Assembly: GCA_016934675.1 (NCBI GenBank)
Contig: JAFGSJ010000032.1
Coordinates: 1 to 33,574 of the forward strand
Length of the DNA: 33,574 nucleotides
Reading direction: 5' to 3'
Origin: a bacterium
Lineage (GTDB): Bacteria; CSSED10-310; JAFGSJ01
Shown here piece by piece: positions 14,033 through 23,269 of the stretch. Under the pieces are notes generated by a model that did not search any database, was not told the origin of the DNA, and worked only from the letters and a program-made list of their open reading frames with translations. The translations under genes and the position numbers were made by a program. Positions within the stretch are counted from its first letter, which is position 1. Each line of letters begins with the position of its first letter.

Positions 14033-14680
14033 ATGAAAATAGCCTGGATCGTAACATTTTTTGCGGTATTGATCTGGTCGGGCATACAGCCTCACGATCG
14101 TTTTACCTGGGTGCTCGAAGTGTTGCCGGCCTTGATCGCTCTGGTCGTTCTGATCGCAACTTATACCAGATTTCGACTGACAACACTGAGCTATACGCTC
14201 ATTCTGGTGCACAGTATCATTTTGATGGTCGGGGGTCATTATACTTATGCTGAAGTGCCCCTGTTCAACTGGCTGCGTGATCTGTTCGACCTTGAACGTA
14301 ACAATTACGACAAGGTCGGGCACCTGGCCCAGGGTTTCATTCCCGCGATCATTGCCCGGGAAATATTTATCCGTCTGAAAGTGATCAACGGTCGATCCTG
14401 GCTCAACTTCCTGGTCATTTGCCTGTGTTTGGCGGTCAGTGCGTTCTATGAATTTATCGAGTGGTGGGTCGCCGCTCTGACCGGAGAATCGGCCGAAGCG
14501 TTCCTGGGCACCCAGGGTTATGTCTGGGACACCCAATCTGATATGCTCCTGGCGGGCATCGGGGCCAGCCTGGCCCTCTTGATCTTTACGCGGCTGCACG
14601 ACCGTCAGCTCGAGGCTGGTGGTTATGCTCTGACACGGCATAGCCATTCGAGCCAGTCCTCAAAGCCATCACCCGTTTGA
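14033..14680 (+). CDS. yjdF: YjdF/DUF2238 family membrane protein
   Basis: A 215-residue polytopic inner-membrane protein with about six hydrophobic segments. It carries the DUF2238 signature pieces GGHYTYAEVPLF, NNYDKVGHLAQGF, SAFYEFIEWWVAAL and FLGTQGYVWDTQSDMLLAG, with conserved His, Tyr, Asp and Glu residues near the membrane face. The family is widespread but without an established reaction. It begins 4 bases after the radical SAM gene and is likely co-transcribed with it. Its last 19 codons (HSHSSQSSKPSPV end) overlap the 3' end of the convergent hypB by 58 bp, so transcription from the two sides meets inside coding sequence. Confidence 0.88.
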   Translation: MKIAWIVTFFAVLIWSGIQPHDRFTWVLEVLPALIALVVLIATYTRFRLTTLSYTLILVHSIILMVGGHYTYAEVPLFNWLRDLFDLERNNYDKVGHLAQGFIPAIIAREIFIRLKVINGRSWLNFLVICLCLAVSAFYEFIEWWVAALTGESAEAFLGTQGYVWDTQSDMLLAGIGASLALLIFTRLHDRQLEAGGYALTRHSHSSQSSKPSPV

Positions 14681-15297
14681 GCTGAAATTTCAAAAATCCG
14701 GGCCTCGGGATTAAGACCACTAATCAGTCGTCGGCATTCTGTGAGATTGAAATCAACGTAGGGTAACAGGTCTGTTTTGTTAATCAAAACACAATCAGCG
14801 CTCTGAAATGCGTTCGGATATTTTTCCGGTTTATCCGTCCCCTCAGTCACGCTCAGGATGACGATACGTTCACTTTCGCCCAGGTCGAAAGCAGTCGGGC
14901 AGATCAGGTTACCAACATTTTCGATAAAAAGGATACTGCCATCGGGGATATCGAGGCATTGGATGGCCTGACTCACCTCGCGGGCATTCAGATGACAGGA
15001 TTTACCGGTATTGATTTGTTTGACCGGCGCCCCGGTAGCCGCGATCCGGCGTGAGTCATTGTCCGTTTGCTGATCGCCCTCGATCACGCAGCAGAACTTT
15101 TTATCAGGATGCACAGCTCTGACGGTCCGCTCAAGGATCGTTGTTTTTCCTGAGCCCGGCGAACTGATCAGATTGTAAGCGGACACTCGTCTTTCCCCAA
15201 AAAAGGTCCGGTTGATCTGGGCAAGCCGGTCATTTTCACTCAACAACGGTTTTTCGATCTGAACGGACCGGGTGGTTTTCGAGGTATCTCTGGTCAT
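14623..15297 (-). CDS. hypB: HypB, hydrogenase nickel-incorporation GTPase
   Basis: A 224-residue SIMIBI-class GTPase that drives nickel insertion into the [NiFe]-hydrogenase large subunit, acting with HypA in the cytosol. The P-loop is SSPGSGKTT (about 45-53). The interface metal-site residues appear in TGKSCHLNA, and IENVGNLICPTAFDLGE, VTEGTDKP and INKTDL are the family switch and base-recognition motifs. The N terminus lacks both the CxxCGC high-affinity nickel site of E. coli HypB and the His-rich stretch of other members, so nickel is handled by the G-domain site only. ATG 15297 has AAGGAAAAG upstream. It is the last gene of the hyp operon, 96 bp after hypA. Confidence 0.96.
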   Translation of the reverse strand: MTRDTSKTTRSVQIEKPLLSENDRLAQINRTFFGERRVSAYNLISSPGSGKTTILERTVRAVHPDKKFCCVIEGDQQTDNDSRRIAATGAPVKQINTGKSCHLNAREVSQAIQCLDIPDGSILFIENVGNLICPTAFDLGESERIVILSVTEGTDKPEKYPNAFQSADCVLINKTDLLPYVDFNLTECRRLISGLNPEARIFEISAQTGDGFEDWLEWLCRVRA

Positions 15298-15393
15298 ATC
15301 TTTTCCTTTTTGTATGTCGGGACGAGTCTCGCTTTATTCGGACCGATGCGTGGACAGAAAGGCGAGCCGATCTGGTCCGGGGAGGCTGAAAAT

Positions 15394-15747
15394 TCAAGAT
15401 TCGTCCAGCACAAAGTCGATTGAGGTTAAAAGCATATCATGACCGCCGGTCAACTGCAAGGGCCAATGACCGCACGCGGAGCAGGGCTCGAAAAAATCAT
15501 GGATTTCAGAAAGGGTTTTGCAGGCAGGGCATTCTCCCTGGGCCGGTTCTTGGGTAATAACTAATTTCGCTCCCTCGAGAGTGGACCCCTTGATCACAAA
15601 GGGAAAGCAGAATTCCAAGGCCTGAATATCAATGCCGGCTAAACAGCCGATACGGCAATGTATTTGTTGAATCCGTTCAGCTCGAGTGGTTTCGAGTTGT
15701 TCAATCGCAGCAGTCATGATATCGTGGGCAATCGCAAGTTCATGCAC
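15394..15747 (-). CDS. hypA: HypA, hydrogenase nickel metallochaperone
   Basis: A 117-residue nickel chaperone. The N terminus must be Met-His because residue 2 His ligates nickel, so the GTG at 15747 (V/M-HELAIAHDIM) is preferred to the in-frame ATG at 15789, which would add 14 residues absent from the family. An AGGTGT element lies a few bases before the GTG. The zinc domain has CPAC (about 73-76) and CSAC (about 92-95), the two CxxC knuckles. It delivers nickel with HypB. It begins 13 bases after the hypE stop and so is translationally linked to it. Confidence 0.94.
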   Translation of the reverse strand: MHELAIAHDIMTAAIEQLETTRAERIQQIHCRIGCLAGIDIQALEFCFPFVIKGSTLEGAKLVITQEPAQGECPACKTLSEIHDFFEPCSACGHWPLQLTGGHDMLLTSIDFVLDES

Positions 15748-15760
15748 AGGCGACACCTGA

Positions 15761-16816
15761 TCAGCATATTCGGGGTAATTGTTCGCCACTCTGCATGTCG
15801 AGAATGCGAGTGGTCCCGATTTGTGTTTTTAAAATGACACCTTGTTGGGTTGCCGAGATGACCCGACCGATAATGGTGGCATTCCGCCCTGGAGAATGCT
15901 CGTTGACGATTTCGAGGGCTTTTTCGACGCAATACGAGGGGATAAAAGCGATGAAACGTCCCTCATTAGCCAGGTAGAGCGGGTCGAAGCCCAGTATTTC
16001 ACAAGCCCCTCGAATTTCCTCGCGGACCGGGATGGCGCTTTCGTCGATTCTGAAACGAACATTACCGGTCTCAGATAACTCGACCAGGGCCGTAGCCAGC
16101 CCGCCCCGGGTCAGGTCTCGCAGACAATGGATCTCGATGGCCTGTTGGATCAAATCCAGGATGCAATGGTTGAGAGGCGCAGAATCGCTGGCAAAGGGTG
16201 CTTCAAAACTGAATCCCTCCCGAGCGGCAAGAATGGCAACACCGTGTCGTCCGATATCACCACTGAGCACAATCAGATCGTTTGCCTGGATCTGATGGGC
16301 TCCGACGTTGATCGGATAACGGACTAAACCAACACCGGCCGTATTGATAAAAATACCGTCGGCTTTGCCGCTTTCGACGACCTTGGTGTCACCGGTGATT
16401 ATCTTGACCCCTGCTTGATCGGCCGCCTCCCTGATTGACCGGACGATCTGTTCGAATTGATCGAGTTTAAATCCTTCTTCCAGGATAAAACTAGTGCTGA
16501 GATAGAGTGGTTTCGCGGCACACATAGCCAGATCATTGACCGTGCCGAACACAGCCAGACTGCCGATATCTCCGCCGGGGAAGAAGAGGGGTTGAACGAC
16601 ATAGGAATCAGTTGTAAAGGCCAGTCTCGAGTCCCCGATAGCGAAGACAGCCCCGTCATGACGCTGCTGGATGATGGGGTTATCAAAAGTCGGTTGAATC
16701 AAGGTTTCAATGAGCTGATTCATCAGTCGTCCGCCACCACCATGGGCTAAAAGTATGTGTTGGTCCTGGACTCGAGTAATCGGGCAGTGGGATGTTCCAA
16801 TCCTGTTCGGTGCCAT
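15761..16816 (-). CDS. hypE: HypE, carbamoyl-dehydrating protein of CN ligand synthesis
   Basis: A 351-residue PurM/AIR-synthase-fold protein. It accepts a carbamoyl group from HypF on its C-terminal Cys and dehydrates it with ATP to a thiocyanate that yields the CN ligands of the NiFe centre. The invariant C-terminal P-R-I-C is present with Cys as the last residue. [43 protein letters not shown] and NEGRFIAF are the family motifs. GAGGAG lies 7 bases before ATG 16816. It is 51 bp downstream of hypD. Confidence 0.97.
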   Translation of the reverse strand: MAPNRIGTSHCPITRVQDQHILLAHGGGGRLMNQLIETLIQPTFDNPIIQQRHDGAVFAIGDSRLAFTTDSYVVQPLFFPGGDIGSLAVFGTVNDLAMCAAKPLYLSTSFILEEGFKLDQFEQIVRSIREAADQAGVKIITGDTKVVESGKADGIFINTAGVGLVRYPINVGAHQIQANDLIVLSGDIGRHGVAILAAREGFSFEAPFASDSAPLNHCILDLIQQAIEIHCLRDLTRGGLATALVELSETGNVRFRIDESAIPVREEIRGACEILGFDPLYLANEGRFIAFIPSYCVEKALEIVNEHSPGRNATIIGRVISATQQGVILKTQIGTTRILDMQSGEQLPRIC

Positions 16817-16867
16817 AAGAACTCCTCGTCAGATAGTGTTCGGTCAAAGCACGAACTGCTGTAACAA

Positions 16868-17956
16868 TCAACTCATTTTTTTATAGCGATAATAGGCGGC
16901 ACAAGCCCCTTCTGATGAAACCATGGGTGCACCCAATGGTGTCGTCGGCGTGCAGTGAACTTCGAATAAGGGGCATTCAAACGGTTTCTTCAAGCCTTGC
17001 AAAACCTGGCCCATGATGCAGGCTTCGTTTTCCTGGACAGGCTGCTCGGGCAGTTTAAATCTGCGTTCCGCGTCGAAATCGGCGAATTGCTTTTTGAGCA
17101 CCAGACCACTATGAGCAACAGGTCCCATACCACGCCATTCCTGATCGGCGATTTCGTATACTTGATCGAGTAATGCGCGGGCGGTCCGATTGCCTTCAGG
17201 CCTGACAGAGCGGGCGTATTGAATTTCGACGTTGTTCCGCTTTTGCTCGAGTTGTCTGAGACACATGGCAATTCCTTGAAGAAGATCGACCGGCTCAAAA
17301 CCAGTGACCACGATGGGAGTATGATACGTCCGGGCCAGTGCCTGGTAATCCTGTGTACCCGTAACGGTACAAACATGACCCGGGGCCAAAAACGCGTCAA
17401 CCGTCCGTTCAGGATTCGAGAGAATGAGGGCCAGAGCTGGTGGAATCAGCATGTGTGCCACGAGCATAGAAAAATTAGTCAGGTGTCTTTGACGGGCAAT
17501 TTGCACGGTCAGTGCCGTTGCTGGTGCCGTTGTTTCAAACCCGATCGCAAAAAAAACGACCTCTCGAGTGGGATTGTTCTGGGCGATCACGAGTGCATCG
17601 AGCGGAGACAGCACCACGCGGACATCGTGTTCCCGGGTCTTGATAGTCTGCAGACTCGCCTGTGAACCCGGCACGCGGACCATATCGCCGAAAGTACACA
17701 GGATCACCCTTTCTGACCGGACCAGAGCAATGGCCTTATCGATCAGGGACACTGGCGTGACACAAACGGGACAACCGGGACCGTGCAAAAGCGAAACATT
17801 TGATGGCAGGGCATCATCAATGCCGTATTTCAGCAGAGTATGCGTCTGACCGCCACATACTTCCATGATGGTCCAGGGTCCACTGGTGCAGGTACGTAAA
17901 CTGTCAAGATAGCTGGTGCTGAGGGTCTGGTCCCGGTATTCGTCGATGTATTTCAT
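16868..17956 (-). CDS. hypD: HypD, iron-sulfur scaffold for Fe(CN)2CO assembly
   Basis: A 362-residue HypD of normal length. Key motifs are VCGGQTH (C34), LLHGPGCPVCVTP (C62 and C65), FFAIGFETTAP, the VVTGFEPVD segment, and the C-terminal Cys-bearing part (CIMGQVLQGLKKPFECPLF...GACAAYYRY) that holds the [4Fe-4S] cluster. With HypC it forms the platform on which the iron receives CN and CO. Its ATG overlaps the hypC stop by four bases. Confidence 0.97.
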   Translation of the reverse strand: MKYIDEYRDQTLSTSYLDSLRTCTSGPWTIMEVCGGQTHTLLKYGIDDALPSNVSLLHGPGCPVCVTPVSLIDKAIALVRSERVILCTFGDMVRVPGSQASLQTIKTREHDVRVVLSPLDALVIAQNNPTREVVFFAIGFETTAPATALTVQIARQRHLTNFSMLVAHMLIPPALALILSNPERTVDAFLAPGHVCTVTGTQDYQALARTYHTPIVVTGFEPVDLLQGIAMCLRQLEQKRNNVEIQYARSVRPEGNRTARALLDQVYEIADQEWRGMGPVAHSGLVLKKQFADFDAERRFKLPEQPVQENEACIMGQVLQGLKKPFECPLFEVHCTPTTPLGAPMVSSEGACAAYYRYKKMS

Positions 17957-18207
17957 GTGCTCTCGCTTCCTGCATATCCTTCTTCACTAAGGGTGTTGAG
18001 GTATCCGAACACCTCATTTGCTATGGTTTCATCAATAATACTGAGGGCTACGCCGACATGAACATACACAAAATCACCGATTTTAACTTCGGGCACAAAA
18101 GCCAAACTGACCTCTTTGATCGTTCCACCAAAATTGACCAGACCCAGATGTAACAGGGAATCGTCTCCAAAGATTTCTATCACTTTGCCGGGGATTGCCA
18201 GGCACAT
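17953..18207 (-). CDS. hypC: HypC, hydrogenase maturation chaperone
   Basis: An 84-residue HypC/HupF protein starting with the invariant MCLAIPGKV; C2 after removal of Met binds the iron with HypD and later the hydrogenase large subunit. VKIGDFVYVHVGVALSIIDE is the OB-fold signature. Its start lies inside the last 28 bp of hypF and its stop overlaps the hypD start, so hypF-hypC-hypD are tightly coupled. Confidence 0.97.
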   Translation of the reverse strand: MCLAIPGKVIEIFGDDSLLHLGLVNFGGTIKEVSLAFVPEVKIGDFVYVHVGVALSIIDETIANEVFGYLNTLSEEGYAGSEST

Positions 18208-20534
18208 ATTGTTCCTTTGTCCTTTCGAGTCGCAGCTATGATCTGACCGAGTGAAATACCGCCGTCATTCGTAGGAACACGCTGATGACAATAGGGCAAA
18301 AAACCTTCCTGTTCCAGCCTGATGAGTGCATTTTCAATAAGGTATGTATTCTGAAAACATCCTCCCGTCAAGACTATTTTGGGCTGAATATTCACTTTCG
18401 CACTTTTTATTATCCGGACCAATACTTCAATCAACCAGTTATGGAATGAGGCAGACATCTGTGCAAGGGAGACATCCTGATCAAGATCTGCTAAAAGAGA
18501 GAGTAAGACAGGTTCCCAATCGACGATCAGCATCGGTCCGCTGGTTTGAATTTCAACAGGGTAGCACCTTGTGAGTGGGATTTCAGGCAGAGCATATTCG
18601 AGGGCCATGGCGGCCTGACCTTCAAAATTGGACCAATGTTTGAGGCCGATCAGGGAGGCGATCGCATCAAACAGTCGACCGACGCTCGAAGTTCGGGGAC
18701 AATTGATCTCGCGTTCGAGCATGTGTCTCATCGTTTTCTTCTCCTGTTCGGAGAACGTGTCGAGGGTCCGGATATTTGGCCATGAATTCTCGAAAATGTG
18801 CTGCCCGAATTGTTCAAAGAGCAGCCCCAAGGCAGACCGGCGGGGGTCGCGAATGGCTTGCTCACCGCCAACAAGCGGAAAAGTCCGAAAATGGGCGAAC
18901 CGTTGGATTGTATCTGTTGTAATCAGGAAAAACTCACCACCCCAGATGGTTTGATTCGAGCCATATCCGGTTCCGTCCCAGGCTACACCGATGAATGGTG
19001 GGACCAGTTCGTTTTCAGCCATGCAGGCGAGGACATGGGCCAGATGGTGTTGTACACGAACCAGTTCGATCTGCTTCTGTGTGGCCATCTTTTCAGCCCA
19101 GCGGGTAGACAGATAATCCGGATGCAGATCGCAGGCGATGGTTACCGGCGTAGCATCATACAATCGAGTCAACATTTCGAGGGTGTTTTGGAAGGCCTGG
19201 TAAGACTGTTCGGTTTCGAGATCACCGATATGCTGGCTGACAAAAACATTCGGACCATCGCTGAAAGCGACTGTGTTTTTCAGATGGGCCCCGACTGCCA
19301 GCAGGGGAGGCAATTTCTGTGAGGTGATCACGGGTAGGGGGGCAAAGCCTCGAGCCCGGCGGAGCACATACTCGCGTTGCCGGACCAGGCGAACGATCGA
19401 ATCGTCGATATGTCGGACAATGGGCCTGTTGTGGACCAGGAACAGGTCAGCAATCCCGGCAAAGCGTTTCAGGGCATCATCTTCATCGATGCAGATGGTC
19501 TCATCTTTCAGGTTGCCACTGGTCATGACCAATGGTCCGGACCAGAGATGCATAAGGATATGGTGCAGGGGAGTATAGGGCAGCATCAAGCCAAGATAGG
19601 GATTGTCCGGGGCTATCTGCGTGCTGAACGAGACAGAGTTATGGTTTGTCCTTTTCCTCAGGAGCACGATCGGGGCTTCCGGCGAGGTCAATAATCGGGC
19701 TTCCAGTTCGGAGATGACACAGAGACTATGGGCCATTTCCAGATTCGGGACCATCAGGGCAAAGGGCTTCCGATCTCGTGATTTGAGGTCGCGCAGATGA
19801 TTGATTGCCTGATCTGATGCGGCATTCACCACGAACTGAAAACCGCCTAATCCTTTCAGGGCCACGATCAGTCCCTGTTCAAGGGCGGCTATGACCTGTT
19901 CCAGCGATTGCTGGTCCCGGGCCAGGGTCTGCCCGGACTTGTCCCACAATTCGAGTCGAGGGCCGCAGACTGGACAGGCGTTGGGTTGAGCATGAAAACG
20001 TCTGTCCCGCGGATCGTCGTATTCCCGCTGACAGGCAGAACACATCCGGAAATTCTTCATCGATGTGTTTTGGCGATCGTAGGGCAATCGCTCGATGATA
20101 CTGAACCGGGGGCCGCAATGCGTGCAATTCGTGAAGGGATAGAGATACCGTCGATCAGTCGGATCAAAAATCTCGGCCCGACATTCGGCACAGGTGGCGA
20201 TGTCGGGTAAAATCAGGGCCTTGATCGGGCCTACCGTTGAACTCGATCTTATCTCGAATCCGGAATAGTGGACTGAGTCCAAATAAGTCGTTTCCAGACT
20301 GGTAATGTTTGAATGAGCCGGTCGATCGCGTTCGAGACTGAGTAAACATTGCTGCAAGGAAGTCGGGCTCCCTTCGAGTTCGAGAGTGACCCCGACGGGC
20401 GTGTTCTCGATCCAGCCGCACAAGCCATATGTCTGGGCCAGACGATAGACGAAGGGCCTGAACCCGACACCTTGGACCGTTCCCATTATTTTCAAGCGCA
20501 TACGCCGCTTGATCGTTCGATCGCTTTCCTCCAT
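18180..20534 (-). CDS. hypF: HypF, carbamoyltransferase
   Basis: A protein of about 784 residues that makes the carbamoyl group for the CN ligands from carbamoyl phosphate and ATP and passes it to HypE. Domain order: acylphosphatase (VQGVGFRPFVYRL), double zinc finger (CAEC...CTHC and CSAC...CPVC), YrdC-like domain (GLGGFQFVVNAASD, then MVPNLEMAH and TSGNLKDE), and Kae1-like domain (VQHHLAHVLACM, AWDGTGYG, LTGGCFQN). ATG 20534 is chosen because AAGGGG lies five bases upstream and family proteins begin near here; the frame is open to ATG 20579. It is the first gene of the hyp operon and diverges from the YkgJ-type gene. Confidence 0.96.
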   Translation of the reverse strand: MEESDRTIKRRMRLKIMGTVQGVGFRPFVYRLAQTYGLCGWIENTPVGVTLELEGSPTSLQQCLLSLERDRPAHSNITSLETTYLDSVHYSGFEIRSSSTVGPIKALILPDIATCAECRAEIFDPTDRRYLYPFTNCTHCGPRFSIIERLPYDRQNTSMKNFRMCSACQREYDDPRDRRFHAQPNACPVCGPRLELWDKSGQTLARDQQSLEQVIAALEQGLIVALKGLGGFQFVVNAASDQAINHLRDLKSRDRKPFALMVPNLEMAHSLCVISELEARLLTSPEAPIVLLRKRTNHNSVSFSTQIAPDNPYLGLMLPYTPLHHILMHLWSGPLVMTSGNLKDETICIDEDDALKRFAGIADLFLVHNRPIVRHIDDSIVRLVRQREYVLRRARGFAPLPVITSQKLPPLLAVGAHLKNTVAFSDGPNVFVSQHIGDLETEQSYQAFQNTLEMLTRLYDATPVTIACDLHPDYLSTRWAEKMATQKQIELVRVQHHLAHVLACMAENELVPPFIGVAWDGTGYGSNQTIWGGEFFLITTDTIQRFAHFRTFPLVGGEQAIRDPRRSALGLLFEQFGQHIFENSWPNIRTLDTFSEQEKKTMRHMLEREINCPRTSSVGRLFDAIASLIGLKHWSNFEGQAAMALEYALPEIPLTRCYPVEIQTSGPMLIVDWEPVLLSLLADLDQDVSLAQMSASFHNWLIEVLVRIIKSAKVNIQPKIVLTGGCFQNTYLIENALIRLEQEGFLPYCHQRVPTNDGGISLGQIIAATRKDKGTICAWQSPAK

Positions 20535-20686
20535 ATATCCCCTTGACAGACATCCGCCCACAACTGAATTGAGCTCCACCCGCAGGTCCGTTTTGCAAAG
20601 TCGATGTAGGCGCTATACTCTCAACAGAGAGAGGCAGTCAGTGCTGCCGATTTAATAATACTAATGATTCCTTATGCGGTTTAATC

Positions 20687-21226
20687 ATGAAAAGCAAGCT
20701 GGGATTTCTTTTTCGACTCGCCCAAAAATGCGTGATACTGTTGGCTTATCTGAGTAGCCGTCGGACCCGCCTGATCAGGAACCTGTTCCCCTCACAATGG
20801 ACCAAAGCCGGTACATGTTTTCAGTGTGGGGCTTGCTGTGATTTCCCCACCATCGTCCGACCTGACTTCTTTTTCCGACACCCGCATCTTTTCAATTTTA
20901 TCGTGAAATGGCATGAGTTCTGGTATGGTTTCCGGTTCTACCAGTGCAGACCCGAACATAACCAGATCGTTTTCACCTGCACCCATTTGACTCCTGAGCG
21001 GACCTGCGATGATTATGCGTATCGTCCTCAAATGTGCCGCGATTACCCGGAAATAACCACCTGGTTCGTCAAACCGGACTTTTTCCCGACCTGTGGTTTT
21101 CGCCCCGTCAGAAAGACAGACTATGAAATCGAAAAAGCGGTTGCTCAATTCAAATACGATTGGCAGGCCTACTCCAAGCAAACCGAAAACAATAACCAGA
21201 ACAATGAATCACGGGGACCCGACTAG
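20687..21226 (+). CDS. YkgJ-type cysteine-cluster protein
   Basis: A 179-residue protein of the CxxCxxCC (YkgJ, PF03692) family. The cluster motif is C44-F-Q-C47-G-A-C50-C51, followed at distance by FTCTHLTPERTCDDYAYRPQMCRDYPE, which supplies the remaining cysteines. The family is thought to bind an Fe-S cluster or zinc; its role is not established. Residues 7-22 are hydrophobic and may act as an amphipathic or membrane segment. No strong ribosome site is seen before ATG 20687. It ends 5 bp from the convergent glycosyltransferase stop. Confidence 0.85.
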   Translation: MKSKLGFLFRLAQKCVILLAYLSSRRTRLIRNLFPSQWTKAGTCFQCGACCDFPTIVRPDFFFRHPHLFNFIVKWHEFWYGFRFYQCRPEHNQIVFTCTHLTPERTCDDYAYRPQMCRDYPEITTWFVKPDFFPTCGFRPVRKTDYEIEKAVAQFKYDWQAYSKQTENNNQNNESRGPD

Positions 21227-21231
21227 ACCGC

Positions 21232-23067
21232 TCACGATACAGGTTGGATGATGATCATTTCGAGGCCGACACTGTTCAGGAACAATCGTTCCTTAATTCG
21301 ATCCGCAGAGTCTCGCACGACTTCTTCGATCAACGATTGCTTCCAGAAATTGTGGAGAATGTAATCCTCCGAAAAAAACGGTGATGTTTCCAGGACTTTA
21401 AGGCAGACAATACATCCGACTTCCTTGTTCTTAATCATCTGGTCCAATTTCTCTTTTTTGAGATCATACCTGAACTGTTTGCCTCGAAGGGTTGCACTCA
21501 TCAGATAATTCCATTCGATGAGTTTCGGGCTTAATTCATTGAATGTGCCCAGAATGACGAGTTGATGGTGTTTCTCCGCCTCGATTACGATTTTACTCAA
21601 CGCGGGCTGGAGTGATGGATTGGTCGTAAACCAGTGAACGGTCCGTTTATACAAATCTGTCCGGTAAAAATGGGTCATCCGCTCGATGATTTGTCCGCTT
21701 TGCCATATACCGAAACAGATCAAGCATACTAGCAGGATGTAATCGCCCCATCTTCTTTTTAGCAGATTGAAAAACTCAGCCAGGGCAAGCAACCAGAATA
21801 CAGGTACGGCAGGAAAAATGAACCGGGGGACTTTATAGGGGTGAAGTGTAACCAGAAGAAAAAAAAGCAGGAAGTAGAGATGAAGCACCCGAAACGATCT
21901 GGGCTTTCTATGCAACGTGCCCAATGAAATCAAATAGAATGCTGCAAGAAGATAAAATATGCCCGGGGTCAGGCAATATTCATCTCTTATTGAAATAACA
22001 TAATAGAATACATTGTTTGGGCTCCAGAACGAGTAACCTGATGAGCGATTGACCGAAAAATCGACAAAAGCGTCGAGATTACCGGGCAGTAGGAGCCAGA
22101 TGACCACCGGAAGAATAATATACTGAACGAACCGCACGTGTCGGGGAGCAAGTCTTTTCCAATCAACAACTGTACCCGCGCGATAGAGTCTGACTCCTTT
22201 GATCAGTATCAGGATGAACAACAGATACGTCGGATTCTGGAGATTATAAAGAGAAATATGGAGACTGAACAGCTTGAGATCATACCCTCTGGTCACAATA
22301 ATCGAAACAAGCAGGCAGACCAGGAACGTAATGAGAATATTTTCAACTGAACGCAGTGAGCCTATTCTGAGATGAGCACGTAACCAGCTCAGTATGGCCC
22401 TTTTTGACTCGTTGGGCAGAAGACACAACTCCATCAGGAAAAGGGATAAAATGAGAATCAGGCCGTAATTATACTTCAGAAAAAAAACGAGGGTAGCGGT
22501 CAAAAACGCGAGTGTGAAATGCTTCGGTCTCGAGCTTTTCAGGGCCCGGCAATAGAAGAAAAGGGACAGGAGTGTCACAGCACTGCCAAATATCTCCAAC
22601 ATGATCAGGACTGAGAACTCAAAAAAAATGGGTGATGAGAGCATGATCAGACACACGCTCAAACCCGCGACCGTTTTCCTTGTATTCATGAGTTCCGTCA
22701 TCATGAAGAAGAGCAGGAAACAGGTCAGGGCATAAAAGGAAAAACTGGCTAGTGAAGCTGATACTACAGGGCTTTCTCCAAGCACAATAAAGGGTGAGAT
22801 TATGAGTGAGTGAAGGAAGGGGTAATCCCTTTGTTGGATACAATCGGCGATGAAAGCCAAAGGGGCACACTGCAGGACATCCGTAGCAATTTTGGCCCCC
22901 CAGTAGCCGTGATAGGCCATATCCCATTGGACCTGTATGGTCGTGTCCGCACCGACCAAGGCATACAAGGCAAAGATGGTATACAATATTGCCACTAAAC
23001 AAGCCAACAGAAACAGGAGTGCTATTACCTTGAGCACTCCTGAAGTTTTCTCGTTTCTGTCTGTCAT
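21232..23067 (-). CDS. Polytopic membrane glycosyltransferase, GT39/ArnT-like
   Basis: A 611-residue integral membrane protein with roughly ten to twelve hydrophobic segments in the first 470 residues and a soluble C-terminal domain of about 140 residues. This is the layout of PMT/ArnT-type (GT-C) glycosyltransferases that use polyprenyl-phosphate sugars. The first outside loop after the N-terminal segment has the acidic signature region (VGADTTIQVQWDMAYHGYW), where GT39 enzymes hold a catalytic Asp. PYKVPRFIFPAVPVFWLLAL, with its R-F-I-F-P-A-V-P pattern, is characteristic of this superfamily. Substrate and acceptor are unknown. It is divergent from glmS, whose product feeds amino-sugar synthesis. 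Confidence 0.8.
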   Translation of the reverse strand: MTDRNEKTSGVLKVIALLFLLACLVAILYTIFALYALVGADTTIQVQWDMAYHGYWGAKIATDVLQCAPLAFIADCIQQRDYPFLHSLIISPFIVLGESPVVSASLASFSFYALTCFLLFFMMTELMNTRKTVAGLSVCLIMLSSPIFFEFSVLIMLEIFGSAVTLLSLFFYCRALKSSRPKHFTLAFLTATLVFFLKYNYGLILILSLFLMELCLLPNESKRAILSWLRAHLRIGSLRSVENILITFLVCLLVSIIVTRGYDLKLFSLHISLYNLQNPTYLLFILILIKGVRLYRAGTVVDWKRLAPRHVRFVQYIILPVVIWLLLPGNLDAFVDFSVNRSSGYSFWSPNNVFYYVISIRDEYCLTPGIFYLLAAFYLISLGTLHRKPRSFRVLHLYFLLFFLLVTLHPYKVPRFIFPAVPVFWLLALAEFFNLLKRRWGDYILLVCLICFGIWQSGQIIERMTHFYRTDLYKRTVHWFTTNPSLQPALSKIVIEAEKHHQLVILGTFNELSPKLIEWNYLMSATLRGKQFRYDLKKEKLDQMIKNKEVGCIVCLKVLETSPFFSEDYILHNFWKQSLIEEVVRDSADRIKERLFLNSVGLEMIIIQPVS

Positions 23068-23151
23068 TCCCGCCCGCCTATGGTTCTCTTTCCCGGATAT
23101 CCCGTATTAGAAAACATGTATACTTCTTAACCAGATCAGTCAATGTTTCTG

Positions 23152-23179
23152 TTGCAGGGAGGACAGCAGCCATGATAAT
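23152..23179 (+). promoter_or_regulatory. Possible promoter for glmS
   Basis: TTGCAG (23152-23157), 16-bp spacer, GATAAT (23174-23179), about 90 bases before the glmS start. The match is moderate. No glmS-ribozyme-like fold was recognised in the short leader. Confidence 0.3.
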
Positions 23180-23269
23180 GAAATATTTTCTGGAGTGCAC
23201 CGGTCATATTTGACCTTTCCAAGAAAAAATAATATGTATAGGTTCCAAGTTGGAGAGAAGGAGCAGTCA

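Noticed and set aside
13991..14647. 218-codon minus-strand frame opposite yjdF
   Set aside because: Shadow frame with low-complexity Gln/Asp composition; yjdF motifs on the plus strand are clear.
23100..23269. glmS ribozyme in the glmS leader
   Set aside because: The leader is short and none of the conserved ribozyme core segments was recognised.
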